The notes beneath the pieces were generated by a model that did no database searches, was not told where the DNA came from, and was given only the letters and a program-made list of their open reading frames with translations. Shown here in pieces: positions 49,886 through 60,798 of a stretch of DNA of 64,000 nucleotides (positions are counted from its first letter, which is position 1; every line of letters begins with the position of its first letter). The position numbers and the translations under genes were made by a program. The stretch is from Diphasiastrum complanatum (Eukaryota; Streptophyta; Lycopodiopsida; Lycopodiales; Lycopodiaceae): NCBI GenBank assembly GCA_029204225.1, contig MU831572.1, positions 98,317-162,316 of the forward strand, in the 5' to 3' direction.

Positions 49886-50500
49886 TTTTTAAGAGGCTTG
49901 GAGATCAACCTTCAGTAGATGACGTCAAAACAAAAAAACGAATCTGTTTAGCTATGACAAAATATTGGCAAAGACATACACAACAATTTTCAATAGATAT
50001 TCAAAGGATGATATTCCAGGAACTACTTCTGCAACCAACTTTTCGGGAGCTGCAAATATCATCTAATATTGTTGAAAGCAATCTTGTTTCTAACATCCGT
50101 AACACCCTCAGTCAAATCAAGGTGCCCCACTCAGCGAATGAACTCTTCGTGAAGACTAAATAAAACTGATGGCACAATGAATCTCCCTCATTCAAGAATT
50201 GCAGGTGCTTTGGGTGTTCATCGTAGAAATATTGTTGCAGCCAGTTCTCGCCTTAACATTAAGGACGACGAGGAGATTTTGCCCCTGAGTGCTTGTCAGA
50301 GCCAATTGCCTAGAGTTAGCATAATCATGGCTTAGGTCAAGGAACTGGTGTATGCCTTTTGGAGCTCAGAAACTCGAGTGTCCCCCAACAAAAAAGACAT
50401 ATGCCGACAGAGGATTGGAAGAAAGAGTGTTGTCAGGCATCTAGTACGTCTTCTTGACGACTCTCATGTCCTTCTTTTTTCTTGGAACTGTTGTTCTTTG
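49886..50500 (+). pseudogene. Unknown coding remnant
   Basis: A first piece (49873-50163) gives DIQRMIFQELLLQPTFRELQ. A second gives LPRVSIIMA, a stop, and VKELVYAFWSSETRVSPNKK followed by DICRQRIGRKSVVRHLVRLL (50330-50470). The run FW.S.TRVSPNKKD..R.RIG has the look of a conserved protein, perhaps from a transposon, but I cannot name it. It is adjacent to the copia integrase relic on the opposite strand. Frames are broken. Confidence 0.35.
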
Positions 50501-51016
50501 GCATTGCTGAAAACTCCTGTTCTTTGGTTCTGCAGATACACACTCCACCTCTTGTTGTTTGGAATTGTTTTGTAGTTTTTACTCAAATAATATTTTGCTC
50601 TTTTGCACTTTTGGGACTATTGGTACTTATAAACAACTATTTATTTTCTATTTGGACCTTGTGAAAACTTGTGTAAGATATATTTTTGGTACTTTTGGTA
50701 ATCTATATTCTTTTCAAATAACTTTTGTTTTTGTTGTTTGGACCTCATAGAAGATTGTGTACTTCTGGTATGCATAAAGTACTGTTGTTTGTTGCTCTTT
50801 GTTGCTTTTGATAGTTTTGGTAGTTTTTGAATGTTTCTTCAATTTGTTGTTTGCAACATTTTGGTACTTTTTGATCTACTAGCATTTAGCTATTTGGTGC
50901 TTTTAAATATTTAGGAACTTTTGGTACTTGTGATATTTCATGTGTTTTCAAAACTACTACTTTGTACTTTGAGACTTACGATAGTTTTTGCACGAGTGAT
51001 TATTTTATCTATGGTA
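50501..51016. other. T-rich stretch without gene
   Basis: Low-complexity text with recurring TTTTGGTACTTTT words (at least eight between 50600 and 51020). It is the insertion target of copia B. Confidence 0.5.
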
Positions 51017-51021
51017 CTTTG
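51017..51021 (+). repeat. 5-bp target site duplication of copia B, left
   Basis: CTTTG here and at 56576-56580, directly outside the LTRs. This proves insertion as a unit. Confidence 0.85.
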
Positions 51022-51619
51022 TGTTGAAATATTGGAAAAATCCATCTAATGTTGTAAGTAGGGGTCCTAAAAATGCCAAAGATGAATTGAGCTCTTTTGG
51101 CTTAGTAAAGACTCATCTTAGAATAAAATATTCAAGGTAGGTAGAAGTAGAAACTCGAGCTTCCATAGGAATTGCCATTTGTACTTTGCATGCCACATTT
51201 AATGCATGAAAATACTAGGTGGCACAATTAGACATACTGAGGTGGCTTGAATAAGTCTAGATAGCTTGAGAGGTGGATTCATAACTCCAATTCAACTCAA
51301 AGTAGGAGGAGAGTCCATGGATCTATATATATGTGATGTACTCTCATTGAGAAGATGATGATTTTTGTGTGTAATGCAAATTTGAAGACTAAGCTCTTTG
51401 TGCCTTCTCTCTCTACTCGAGTTTGTACATTCATATTCTCTCTCTAGCCGAGTTGAGACATTTATTGTACTTAGTTTCATATTTAGTTGATAGATCTTGC
51501 TTGTAACACAATAATATTTCTTGTATGATCAGCTTTCCTATTGTCAATCAGTGCTAGTTTATTGGGCTTAGGAGATCAAAAGTACATGTGTAGGGCATCC
51601 CACACGTGTGAATTCAACA
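51022..51619 (+). repeat. copia B 5' LTR
   Basis: It starts TGTTGAAATATTGG and ends GAATTCAACA (598 bp). The TATA box is TATATATATG at about 51325; a CACACGTGTG palindrome lies at 51601-51610. Compared with the 3' LTR it lacks 15 bp near 51561. Confidence 0.93.
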
Positions 51620-51631
51620 TGGTATCAGAGC
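51620..51631 (+). promoter_or_regulatory. Primer binding site, initiator-Met tRNA
   Basis: TGGTATCAGAGC directly after the 5' LTR. Confidence 0.95.
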
Positions 51632-52375
51632 CTACCTAAGATTTACAAACAAATCTAATCAAAAAGTTTGCAAATTTGATCAGATTTCAAGCTAGGAATT
51701 GTCTAGATTCTACTTTCTAGCTAGTTTGCAGTTTTCTGGGGATTTTGAGCCTCAAACCACTTTGATTGGTCCAGATCAGGTATTGTACGGAATTTTAGGT
51801 GCATGCACGTGTGAAATCCGCCCATTTTCAGTTTGGTGGTTCTCTCTCACCTTAGATCCAAATTTCATGCAATTTGGCCCACTAGAAAGCTAGAAATGTG
51901 TAGAATTTGATGCAATTTGAATCATGATAGTTGGATAAGCCAATCGAAAGTTATAAGATTTTGAATAGATGTAGGTAGGGCGCCTAGACCTATGGCAAAT
52001 CTTAAATACATGTCATTTATTTCCTGAATGATCACAAAAAGCACCCAAAAGTTGACCAATCTCATATATATGTGATTTAGGCAAAATTTAGAGAATCTAG
52101 GCAAATTGTTTCATACAAATAGATTGTATTTGAGTCAATTTGACTTTTTTGGAGTATTTCACATGTGTGAAATTCATAGAACCATAAATTTTGCCATACT
52201 TCATCTTTTTTGATGATTCAAATCTTGTGTTAGAGAGATTGTCAAACTAGTGAGATCTATCTCACAGTTTTTTGCTTCGTCTTACATAGGATTTGGTTTT
52301 TTGCCCTTGATTAGTTCCTATAGTGAGAAGATAAGCAATTTTTTCATCCATCGTTTTTTATTTCCAACATTCTTT
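51632..52375 (+). other. copia B untranslated leader
   Basis: Between the primer site and gag there are about 740 bp without a conserved frame. The equivalent leader in element A is at 4542-3770. Confidence 0.8.
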
Positions 52376-53278
52376 ATGGCTTCAATGGGTGCCTTTCTAT
52401 TAGAAGCAAGTGAAAGATTGTCAACCTCCAATTACTCAATTTGGAAGGTTAGGATGGAATCTGTCTTAATTCTACAAGATGTGATGGATATTGTACTTGG
52501 TAATGAAGAAGAACGACAAATTCCTCAAGAAATTCCAAAGTACAAAAAGAGAGCTAGGATGGCTCTACATTATATTAAAATGAATGTCTCAAATGACATC
52601 TTAAGAGAAATTGGTGCTCGTACTAATGCCAAAGATGCTTGGGATACCCTCAAGTCCATCTATGAGGCAAAGAATACTTCTAGACTTCTAACACTAAGAA
52701 ACCAAATTTTTCAAAGTGTACGAAGAAGTGATGAATGTGCTTCAGCTTATGTAATGAGAGTTAAAGACCTCCATAGAGAATTGTCATGCATAGGAGACTC
52801 CATCAACCAAAATGAACTTTGTCAAGTCATACTTAATGGGTTAAAGGAGGAATATGACAACCTTTTTCAGAGTTATGCCATTAAGGAGGAGCTACCAAGT
52901 TTGGAAGCACTCCAAAGTGTGCTCATTTCTGAAGAATCAAGACAAGAGTATAAACTCTTGAAAATGGAAAGACTGTCTCTCAACGTTGATGGTAAAGCCC
53001 TCTTTACCAAAGACAAGCACAAATTAAGAAGTAAGAATCAACACCAACCCTCTTCAAGCAAGAACAATCTTATTTCCAAGGAGAAAGAAGAAGAGGATGA
53101 GTCCTCTCAAGCTTTCACATCCAAGAAGAAGAAGAAAAACATCAAGTGTTTCTTTTGTGGCAAGAAGGGGCATTATGCCACCAATTGCTTCAAGAAGAAG
53201 AGTCAATTCAAGCAAGCCAACATTTCCAATGAAGAGAAGGAAGATGCTCATGCAAGTGATGGAGAGGGATCTCTCTAG
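52376..53278 (+). CDS. copia B gag
   Basis: An intact gag of 300 codons. The start MASMGAFLLEASERLSTSNY matches element A; an earlier in-frame ATG at 52250 lies in the leader and has no counterpart in A. The core (YKKRARMALHYIKMNVSN, DAWDTLKSIYEAKNTSR) and the CCHC knuckle CFFCGKKGHYATNC near residue 265 are complete. Gag packages element RNA into virus-like particles. After EKEDAHASDGEGSL the frame stops because the protease deletion shifts the reading frame; element A lacks two of these junction codons and has a stop instead. This is the only fully open gene of the element. Confidence 0.88.
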   Translation: MASMGAFLLEASERLSTSNYSIWKVRMESVLILQDVMDIVLGNEEERQIPQEIPKYKKRARMALHYIKMNVSNDILREIGARTNAKDAWDTLKSIYEAKNTSRLLTLRNQIFQSVRRSDECASAYVMRVKDLHRELSCIGDSINQNELCQVILNGLKEEYDNLFQSYAIKEELPSLEALQSVLISEESRQEYKLLKMERLSLNVDGKALFTKDKHKLRSKNQHQPSSSKNNLISKEKEEEDESSQAFTSKKKKKNIKCFFCGKKGHYATNCFKKKSQFKQANISNEEKEDAHASDGEGSL

Positions 53279-55987
53279 ATATGGTGGAATCTACAAGCTT
53301 GATCCCAAAGAGTATGCTAACTCTTGTGATGGTGCTTTTGCTTTTCATATTCCTTTGGAATAACTATGGCATAGAAGGTTGGGGCATCCTAGCTATAGTT
53401 CTATGGTGTCCATGGTCAAGAAAGCCAAAGCTATTGGCTTGCCTAATCTTATCTCCAAGAATTTCAAGCCACGTGAAGCTTGTGCCATATCTAAATCTCA
53501 TAAGAAGCCTTTTTCAAAGTCATCTATTAAGACTACAGATCCATTGGAGCTCATACACTCGGATGTGCACTTCTCATCTTCAAAGAGCAAGGGTGGTGCT
53601 ACTTGCTTTGTAACTTTCATTGATGATTTCACAAGATTTACTTGGTTATATCTTCTGACTTCAAGGTCTATGGTGTTTGACTATTTCGTAAAGTTCAAAG
53701 CTCTAGTTGAAAAGCAATTTTCATACAAAATCAAGATTCTTAGAAGTGATGGAGGTGGTGAGTAGACTTCCAATAAATTTCATGATTATTGTGAGCTTGA
53801 AGGCATTAAAAGGGAGTTTTCTTGTGCATATACACCATCTCAAAATGGGGTGGCTGAAAGAAAGAATAAAACCTTGTGTGAATGTGCCAAAACCATTAGA
53901 ATTGAGGCATCCTTGCCAAAAGACTTTTGGGGTGAGGCCATCAATTGTTCAGACTATCTTTGCAATCGACTCCCTCATGTTGCAATTGGAGGAAAGTCAC
54001 CATATGAAGCACTTTATTTGAAGAAACCTAAGGTTGATCACCTTAGAGTATTTGGATGCATATGGTTTGTCCATATTCTCTTGGAAATGAGAAAGAAGGA
54101 TGATCCTTGTGCAAGCAAAGGAGTAATGGTTGGATATTCATCCAACAAGAAAGCCTATCGAATCTACATGCTCTCTACTTCTAAAGTAATTGGAAGTAGA
54201 GATGTAGTTTTTCATGAAGAAGAAAAGTCCAATCTAGGAGGGCCCGAGATCAAGCAACCTCAAAATCTATCACCTTTTGTTATTGAAGACAATCAACATA
54301 TGGAGGGGTCAAGATTTGAAGATGGAAGTCCTTGGATTTTCACTCCTAGAAGATCCATGAGGGAGAGATCCGAGCCTAAGAGGCTCACTTGTGATGACAA
54401 AGGAAAACAAGTGGATCTTGATTCCACTTATGCTTATTTTGTTTCTCATGAGGAGCCCAAAGATGTCCAAGAAGCCCTCAATACCAAGGAGTGGTATGAG
54501 GCCATGAAAATTGAATATGATGCCTTGATTACCAACCACACATGGGAGCTAGTGGATCCACCACCTAACATGCACATCATTGGATGCAAGTGGGTGTTCA
54601 AGATCAAGTACAATCATGATGGCTCCATCAACAAGTACAAGGCAAGATTATGTGCTAAAGGCTTTGCACAAATATATGGCCTTGACTATGAAGAAACCTT
54701 TGCTCCTGTAGCAAAGATGGTGACAATAAGAATCATAATCTCTCTTGCCTTATTTTTTAAGTGGAAATTGTATCAACTTGATGTCTCCAACACTTTTTTG
54801 AATGGCTATCTTGAGGAGGAGATATACATGGAACAACCTCAAGGATTCATCAAGGATAAGTCTAAGGTGTGTTTATTATTTAGAAGTCTTTATGGCTTGA
54901 AGCAAGCACCTAGATCATGGTATTCAAGACTCAACAACTTTCTACTTTCATTAGGATTTGTGCTTAGTGACTATGATCCTTCTATGTACTTAAAGTTTGA
55001 TGGTAGTAATATTGTCATTTTTCTAGTCTATGTAGATGACATTATTCTTAGTGGAAGTTGTTTGATGCTAGTTCAAGAAACTAAGGATGCATTAGGAGGA
55101 AAATTTAGAATGCAAGATCTATCCATTACATTTTAGGCCTTGAGATTGATTTTCATGAAGAGTAAGGCTTTTATTTGTCAATCTAGATATGTCTTTTCTA
55201 TGTTGAGAAAATTCAATATGCAAAATTGTAAAGGCATAGATACTCCCATCGAGAAACATGTAAAAGATCTTATTAAAGGTGATGAAAGATCCTTCGGGGA
55301 AATCACACTTTATAGGAGTCTTATAGACTCCTTAATTTGGCTTACTATCACTAGACCCAATTTGAGCTATTGTGTGCACAAATTGAGTCAATTTATGCAA
55401 GATCCTAAGATCCAACATTGGAAGATGGCCAAGAGAGTTCTAAGATATGTATCTTCTACTCAAGATTATGGTTTATTGTACAAGAATAAAAATCTAACCA
55501 TTGTTGGCTATTCGGATTCCAATTTTGCAAGTGATAAAATGGATCGAAAGTCCTTAATGCATATACTATCTTTCTTGGAGGCAATCTTGTGTCTTGGCTT
55601 TCAAAGAAGCAAGATACCATATCCCTATCTTCTTGTGAGGCCGAGTACAAAGCACTTACTACAACAACTAAAGAGGTGCTTTGGATCAAGAGGTTAATCA
55701 TGGAGCTAAAGTGCATCAAAGAGGATGATCTTCCCTTGATCAAGTGTGACAACATATCGGCCCAAGCTCTTGCAAACAGTCCTATTTTTCATGCAAGAAG
55801 CAAGCATATAGAAGTGGCACACCATTTTGTAAGAGAAAAGCTCATTGGAGGTGAAATCAACTTGGAACATGTCAACACATCTTCATGTATTGTTGATCTT
55901 CTCACAAAGCCACTTTGCAAAAGTACCTTCTCAAAGCATAGATCTAATCTTGGTCTTATCTCAAGATCGATGCTTGATCCACATTAG
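53279..55987 (+). pseudogene. copia B pol: integrase, reverse transcriptase, RNase H (protease deleted)
   Basis: The sequence jumps from the end of gag to YGGIYKLDPKEYANSC, which in element A lies about 130 codons further on, past DSGASSHM; the whole protease is missing. Then come a TAA at 53361 (A has Glu in MEELWHRR), LGHPSYSSMVSMVKKAKAIG, the integrase core (HSDVHF, FIDDFTRF), a TAG at 53763, NGVAERKNK, and RT with QLDVSNTFLNG and YVDDIILSG near 55035. A short frame change occurs at 55128-55165 and another near 55555. RNase H follows (SWLSKKQDTISLSSCEAEY) with the end RSKHIEVAHHFVREKLIGGE and LLTKPL, stop at 55985. All polymerase motifs are visible, but the protein cannot be made whole. 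Confidence 0.92.
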
Positions 55988-55997
55988 ATACATTTTT

Positions 55998-56005
55998 AGG
56001 AGGGG
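55998..56005 (+). promoter_or_regulatory. Polypurine tract of copia B
   Basis: AGGAGGGG ends inside the first shared bases of the 3' LTR (AGGGGTCC from 56001), so the tract and the shortened LTR overlap. Confidence 0.7.
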
Positions 56006-56575
56006 TCCTAAAAATGCCAAAGATGAATTGAGCTCTTTTGGCTTAGTAAAGACTCATCTTAGAATAAAATATTCAAGGTAGGTAGAAGTAGAAACTCGAG
56101 CTACCATAGGAATTGCCATTTGTACTTTGCATGCCACATTCAATGCATGAAAATACTAGGTGGCACAATTAGACATATTGAGGTGGCTTGAATAAGTCTA
56201 GATAGCTTGAGAGGTGGATTCATAACTCCAATTCAACTCAAAATAGGAGGAGAGTCCATGGATCTATATATATGTGATGTACTCTCATTGAGAAGATGAT
56301 GATTTTTGTGTGTAATGCAAATTTGGAGACTAAGCTCTTTGTGCCCTCTCTCTCTACTCGACTTTGTACATTCATATTCTCTCTCTAGCCGAGTTGAGGC
56401 ATTTATTGTACTTAGTTTCATATTTAGTTCATAGATCTTGCTTGTAACACAATAATATTTCTTGTATGATCAGCTTTCCTATTGTAAATCAATGCTAGTT
56501 TGATCTTTATGGTATTATTGGGCTTAGGAGATCAAAAGTACATGTGTAGGGCATCCCACACGTGTGAATTCAACA
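56001..56575 (+). repeat. copia B 3' LTR, first 38 bp missing
   Basis: It aligns from AGGGGTCC with 51060-51619 and ends GAATTCAACA. The first 38 bp of the 5' LTR (51022-51059, with the TG terminus) have no counterpart here. CACACGTGTG lies at 56557-56566. Confidence 0.9.
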
Positions 56576-56580
56576 CTTTG
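56576..56580 (+). repeat. 5-bp target site duplication of copia B, right
   Basis: CTTTG, identical to 51017-51021. Confidence 0.85.
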
Positions 56581-59068
56581 GTATTTTAAAAAGCTTATAA
56601 ACAACTATTGAACGTGCAATGTGCAATAGCAAGAAAATTATGTCTGACTTCTCAATAAAGCAACCGTAGTTGATAAATAGACAAGGGGATTATGTTACGA
56701 TGATTAGATAATCATGCATGAAAGAATCATACAATAGAATTAGTGAAGCTAGACATTGAATGAAGATGACAATCTCTTACTATGACTGAGTTCATATTCA
56801 ACTATCTTATCTTTACCTACAAGTTCTATGGTCCTAAGTTTGAGCCTCCCCTTGGAAACCAAGAAAGATATTTATCTGCAAGACCTCAAAGTGTCCATAG
56901 GATCCACGCATACTCATAGTCAATGTCTGAATAATAGAAAACTCTAGAGAATGTCGATTATCTTACTACACATCCAAAAATGGGCATCCATTGAATTCGT
57001 AACCCTCGACACCAGACACAATAATATCCATTCAAGGGATGTAGCCTAAAAATAGTTAGGTAAGTGAGTTGGCCTAGGATAAATATATATCTCCATGTAG
57101 AGCCCCTTTGGATGCTGTTATATACATGCACCATGCCCTTATGCCAAGAGTTACCTAGTTTTTATATCATGATGAGACCTTGATGATATTGCTCAGTGTT
57201 ATGAATCCAGGTTTTTGATTGTGCAAAGTTCAAGATGTAGAATTGCATTTGGCAGTTTGTTGGCATTGTAGGATTATTTTGCAATACTTATGGAGAAGCT
57301 TCAAGCCACAGAAGTCCAGATCTTGATCAAGCAAAGGGATATTAAAAACTTTCATTTTGGCATCCATTCACTCTTAGATTTCCAATGAGTGGATCATTTT
57401 CCATTAGTAAGCTTGTGATTAAGGCACTTTTTTTTTTGAATAATCTATCAAATGATTGTAATTCAATGCTATTAAATGTGATTAGAGTCTTGCAAAGTTT
57501 GAAGTGAATCCATATTCGCTTTGATATGTAGATTAAGTAGCATCTTGAGGTCTTGCCTAAGAAACTAGAATTTGATTAGAAACACGAAATCCAAGTTTGT
57601 GAAGCTTCTTGTGCTATCCCAACCACTTCGTTCATGTGCTGAATAATTGAGGATAATCATGGATTTTTTTAGTTAAATTAGACAATCATACTTATATATA
57701 TAAAACAAAATAGAAGAATTGATACACTCTGAAGTAGACAACAATTAAATGATGAACAATGTTACGAAGTCATTTGTGTGAGAGAAATAAATTGAATGAA
57801 AGTGAGGTAATCATGCAACTAAGATTGGGTATAAGACTATAGCAATTGTAAGATATCAACTCATAGAGATATGGTAAGATGATAACAAGTGACCTTAATG
57901 TAGAAGGAATCTTTAAGAAGTTTGGATGTGAAGGCATTTTGATTGTAATAAAGGCCCACGTACAAAGATCCAGAGACTCAAAAAATTTCATGTTTGTGCC
58001 AAACTAACAAAGACATGGAAACGTGCAATAAGCATGATTTCAAAAATGTATAAGCGCATGTTTTTTGTTTGCAAGCTATTAACTCACACTCAAGTACATG
58101 CAATGATACAATATACAATAACAATTTATCCCAATGCAACAAACTTGCAATGGTCATCTACTCTACTTTCACCTTCAAGCTTTTTGACAAATTTCCTCGT
58201 CTCAACTTCCATTCAAAATCACCAAAGTGTGGTGAATTAAAAGGCCTACACAAAACTCCAGAGCACAAGTCATTAGTGCCAACTTAACGAGTGCATATGC
58301 ACAACATACAATCACACTAGATATGTGAATTAACACTAAATAAGCACATTTTTTCTTTCCCAATGTTTATTAAGTATTAATCTCCTTTCATTAATAATAT
58401 GTATTTTTTGTAGTGTATAGTCTTGTCAATTATATGTTTGAAGTTTATACACTGGTGTATTTATACACCATCCAAATGATGTCATTATCATATGAATCGC
58501 TTCCACGAGTCTCTTGATGATTACTCAAATAAATTTGAAGCAATTGATGAATGCATCCCAAGCTAAGTTGCTTCGGAACGACATCTTTCAGAACGCAGCA
58601 TTCTGAAACACTGCTAAGTTTTGTAGTGTAGAATGAATCTCTTGACTGGTCATTAGACCTAACAATGATTATATGACCCTGTATAGCACAAATGAAATGC
58701 TACATCCATTCCTACTCATTTTGTTAGTGCCTAAGAGTAAGTTGGGTCACATGCAAAAGTTCAAACATATCTTTACATTACCTTTCACACATTTTTATTA
58801 AATTGGATTTCCATACAATGTATTACATTGGATTTCCCTTCATTCTCCTAAAGTGAAAGATAGACTTGATCATGATGAAGGCTAACTAAAAAGCAATGTT
58901 GGTGTTTAGAATGCACTACTGAAAATAGAAAGAATCAGTGCAAACCAACAGAAAATAACTTAGACAAAGATCTCAAATGAAAATTCCATATCTCATGAAC
59001 TCAACAAAGAAGTAAGAATTTCCAAGTGTCTATTTCATACAAGTTCAGCCATAATTACGATAGTCATC
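56581..59068. other. No gene recognised
   Basis: AT-rich sequence; frames of up to 73 codons show no motif. Confidence 0.45.
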
Positions 59069-60060
59069 TTAGTTTCTCAAATGAAGATTTTCCTTTGCTG
59101 CTTTAGTTGCAAATTGAGGAATCTTCAACTGTTTAATAGCACTCGGGTCTTTGTTGGGCGTCCAACTCCATAAGATTGCAAACATAGATTCCCAACAACT
59201 AGGATCATTTTCATTACGTCTCCAATTTTTCTCCCAACAATCCTTATATTTCGACTTTATTATTTGTCGCTCTTTTGAATTAGGTTCCCACCAGTCCATA
59301 AATACATGCATAACATTCACATCTCCTTTTACTATATTTACTAGACTTGCAGCAGAAGCCAACCAAACAGGGTATTGATCCTCATCATCAGGTCCAACCA
59401 ACAAAAACATTCTCACATTGATGTGCATATGGGGTTGAAATTCTGGTCTAGTTCTTGAGTTGCGTGGTCCACAATAATGAGGCTCCAAATTGTATGGAGG
59501 GTCATTTTCGACTGCAAGATTTTCCTACACAAGTGCTTCTCTACACCTTGATGAAGGCCAAAAGCCTCTTTGCAACTCCATATTAAGTTTAGAAGGTTCT
59601 TGGAGTTTCTCCATAGCATCATCCAAATATTTTATAATTGGATCAATATTTTTCAAAAAAGTGGACTCCAATATTTCGACTTTATCATTTGTCGCTCTTT
59701 TGAAATAGGTTCCCACCAGTTCACAAATACATGCATAAAATTCACATCTCCTTTTACTGTATTTACTGGACTTGCAACAGAAGCCAAACAAACAGGGTAT
59801 TTATCCTCATCATCAGGTCTAACCAACAAAAACATTCCCACATCGATGTGCATATGGGGTAGAAATCCTGGTCTAGTTCTTGAGTTGCGTGGTCCACAAT
59901 AATGAGGCTCCAAATTGTTTGGAGGGTCATTTTCGACTGCAAGATTTTCATGCACATGTGCTTCTCTACACCTTGATGAAGGCCATAAGCCTCTTTGCAA
60001 TTCCATATTAAGTTTAGAAGGTTCTTGGAGCTTTCTCCATAACAACATCCCAATATTCTA
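59069..60060 (-). pseudogene. Unknown protein, coding region duplicated in tandem
   Basis: On the minus strand a frame reads SKLNMELQRGFWPSSRCREA, NLEPHYCGPRNSRTRP, NVRMFLLVGPDDEDQYPVWL, GDVNVMHVFMDWWEPNSKER, then to the left CWEKNWRRNENDPSCWESMF and KQLKIPQFATKAAKENL, stop at 59069. The part up to SKERQ occurs twice, in units starting at 59247 and 59672 (period 425 bp), with small differences. V.MFLLV.PDDED.YPVWLA...V.V.WWEP resembles the small PVW-containing, BAH- or chromo-like modules at the end of some transposon proteins; this is a resemblance only. Frames in the upstream copy are broken. I do not recognise the family. Confidence 0.5.
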
Positions 60061-60080
60061 TAATTGGATCAATATATTTC
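59247..60080. repeat. Tandem duplication, 425-bp unit
   Basis: Unit 1 (59247-59671) and unit 2 (59672 to about 60080) begin TATTTCGACTTTAT and agree over about 400 bp with few substitutions and small indels. Confidence 0.88.
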
Positions 60081-60169
60081 AAGTGGACTCCAATGTGAAA
60101 TTGACGATCAAAAGCTTGTCGAAGATGTGTCAGAATTGGGCCATTGATCCCCTAATGAACGTCTTGATC

Positions 60170-60798
60170 ACGCTGAAAGTGTTCCCAACTTTGATGAGTT
60201 GGAGTACGATGTTGGAAAATCAAGAGCTAAACCTGATTGCAATATTGTGCAACCTTCATTAGTTGCTGGCGACTCCCTCTGTGTTAGACCAAAGCCTATG
60301 TACCTATTGAAGATTGATCATTATGATGGAGAGAGAGGTGATAAAGCTGATATCTTTATACGAAAATTCATGAACTTCTCTTTCTTAGATGGTTTCTCAC
60401 AACCCGAGAATTGGAAATTGTTATTTCCATTATACCTTATCAATAAAGCTCGAGATTGGTATGATAATGTTGAAGCTTTTGAAATCCATTCTCTTGACTC
60501 ATGGGATACCTTGGTAAAAACATTCTTGGATGAGTTTTCACCCAGGATGAATATAACGGTTGCTTGTTACCATTTTGTAGCTATTAGACAATATGAAGAT
60601 GAGTCTGTGGGAAGATATTCTCATAGATTTAATTGGTTTGTGAAAAAGCACATATCTATCTATGTGTTTTCAATTGAATTGATATTGGATTGCTTCATAA
60701 GTGGATTGCAAACAGAGATGCAAGTCCACGTGAGACAGAAGCATCCGACTAGTTTGGATCATGCAATTGGAATGCATTCAAATACGAAAATGCTCTGA
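60170..60798 (+). pseudogene. Ty3/gypsy gag fragment
   Basis: The frame holds IDHYDGERGDKADIFIRKFM, LINKARDWYDNVEAFEIHSL, DSWDTLVKTFLDEFSPRM, AIRQYEDESVGRYSHRFNWF and LILDCFISGLQ, in that order. This is the retrotransposon Gag pattern (ARxW...L....I.SW..L...FL..F, then Q...ESV..Y..RF, then FI.GL). The zinc knuckle and pol do not follow; the frame ends at 60796-60798. An N-terminal start is not defined. It is a single broken domain and starts close to the tandem duplication. Confidence 0.75.

Larger units (their letters stand above)
51022..56575 (+). mobile_element. Ty1/copia element B with both LTRs
   Basis: The order is 5' LTR, primer binding site, leader, gag, integrase, RT, RNase H, polypurine tract, 3' LTR (5,554 bp), flanked by CTTTG. 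The LTRs differ at 11 of about 560 aligned bases plus one 15-bp indel, so insertion is fairly recent. The protease domain is deleted and pol carries several stops and frameshifts. It belongs to the same family as element A on the opposite strand 47 kb away. Confidence 0.95.

Noticed and set aside
52250-52375. Upstream in-frame ATG of copia B gag
   Set aside because: Element A has its start at the equivalent of 52376, and the upstream residues are not conserved.
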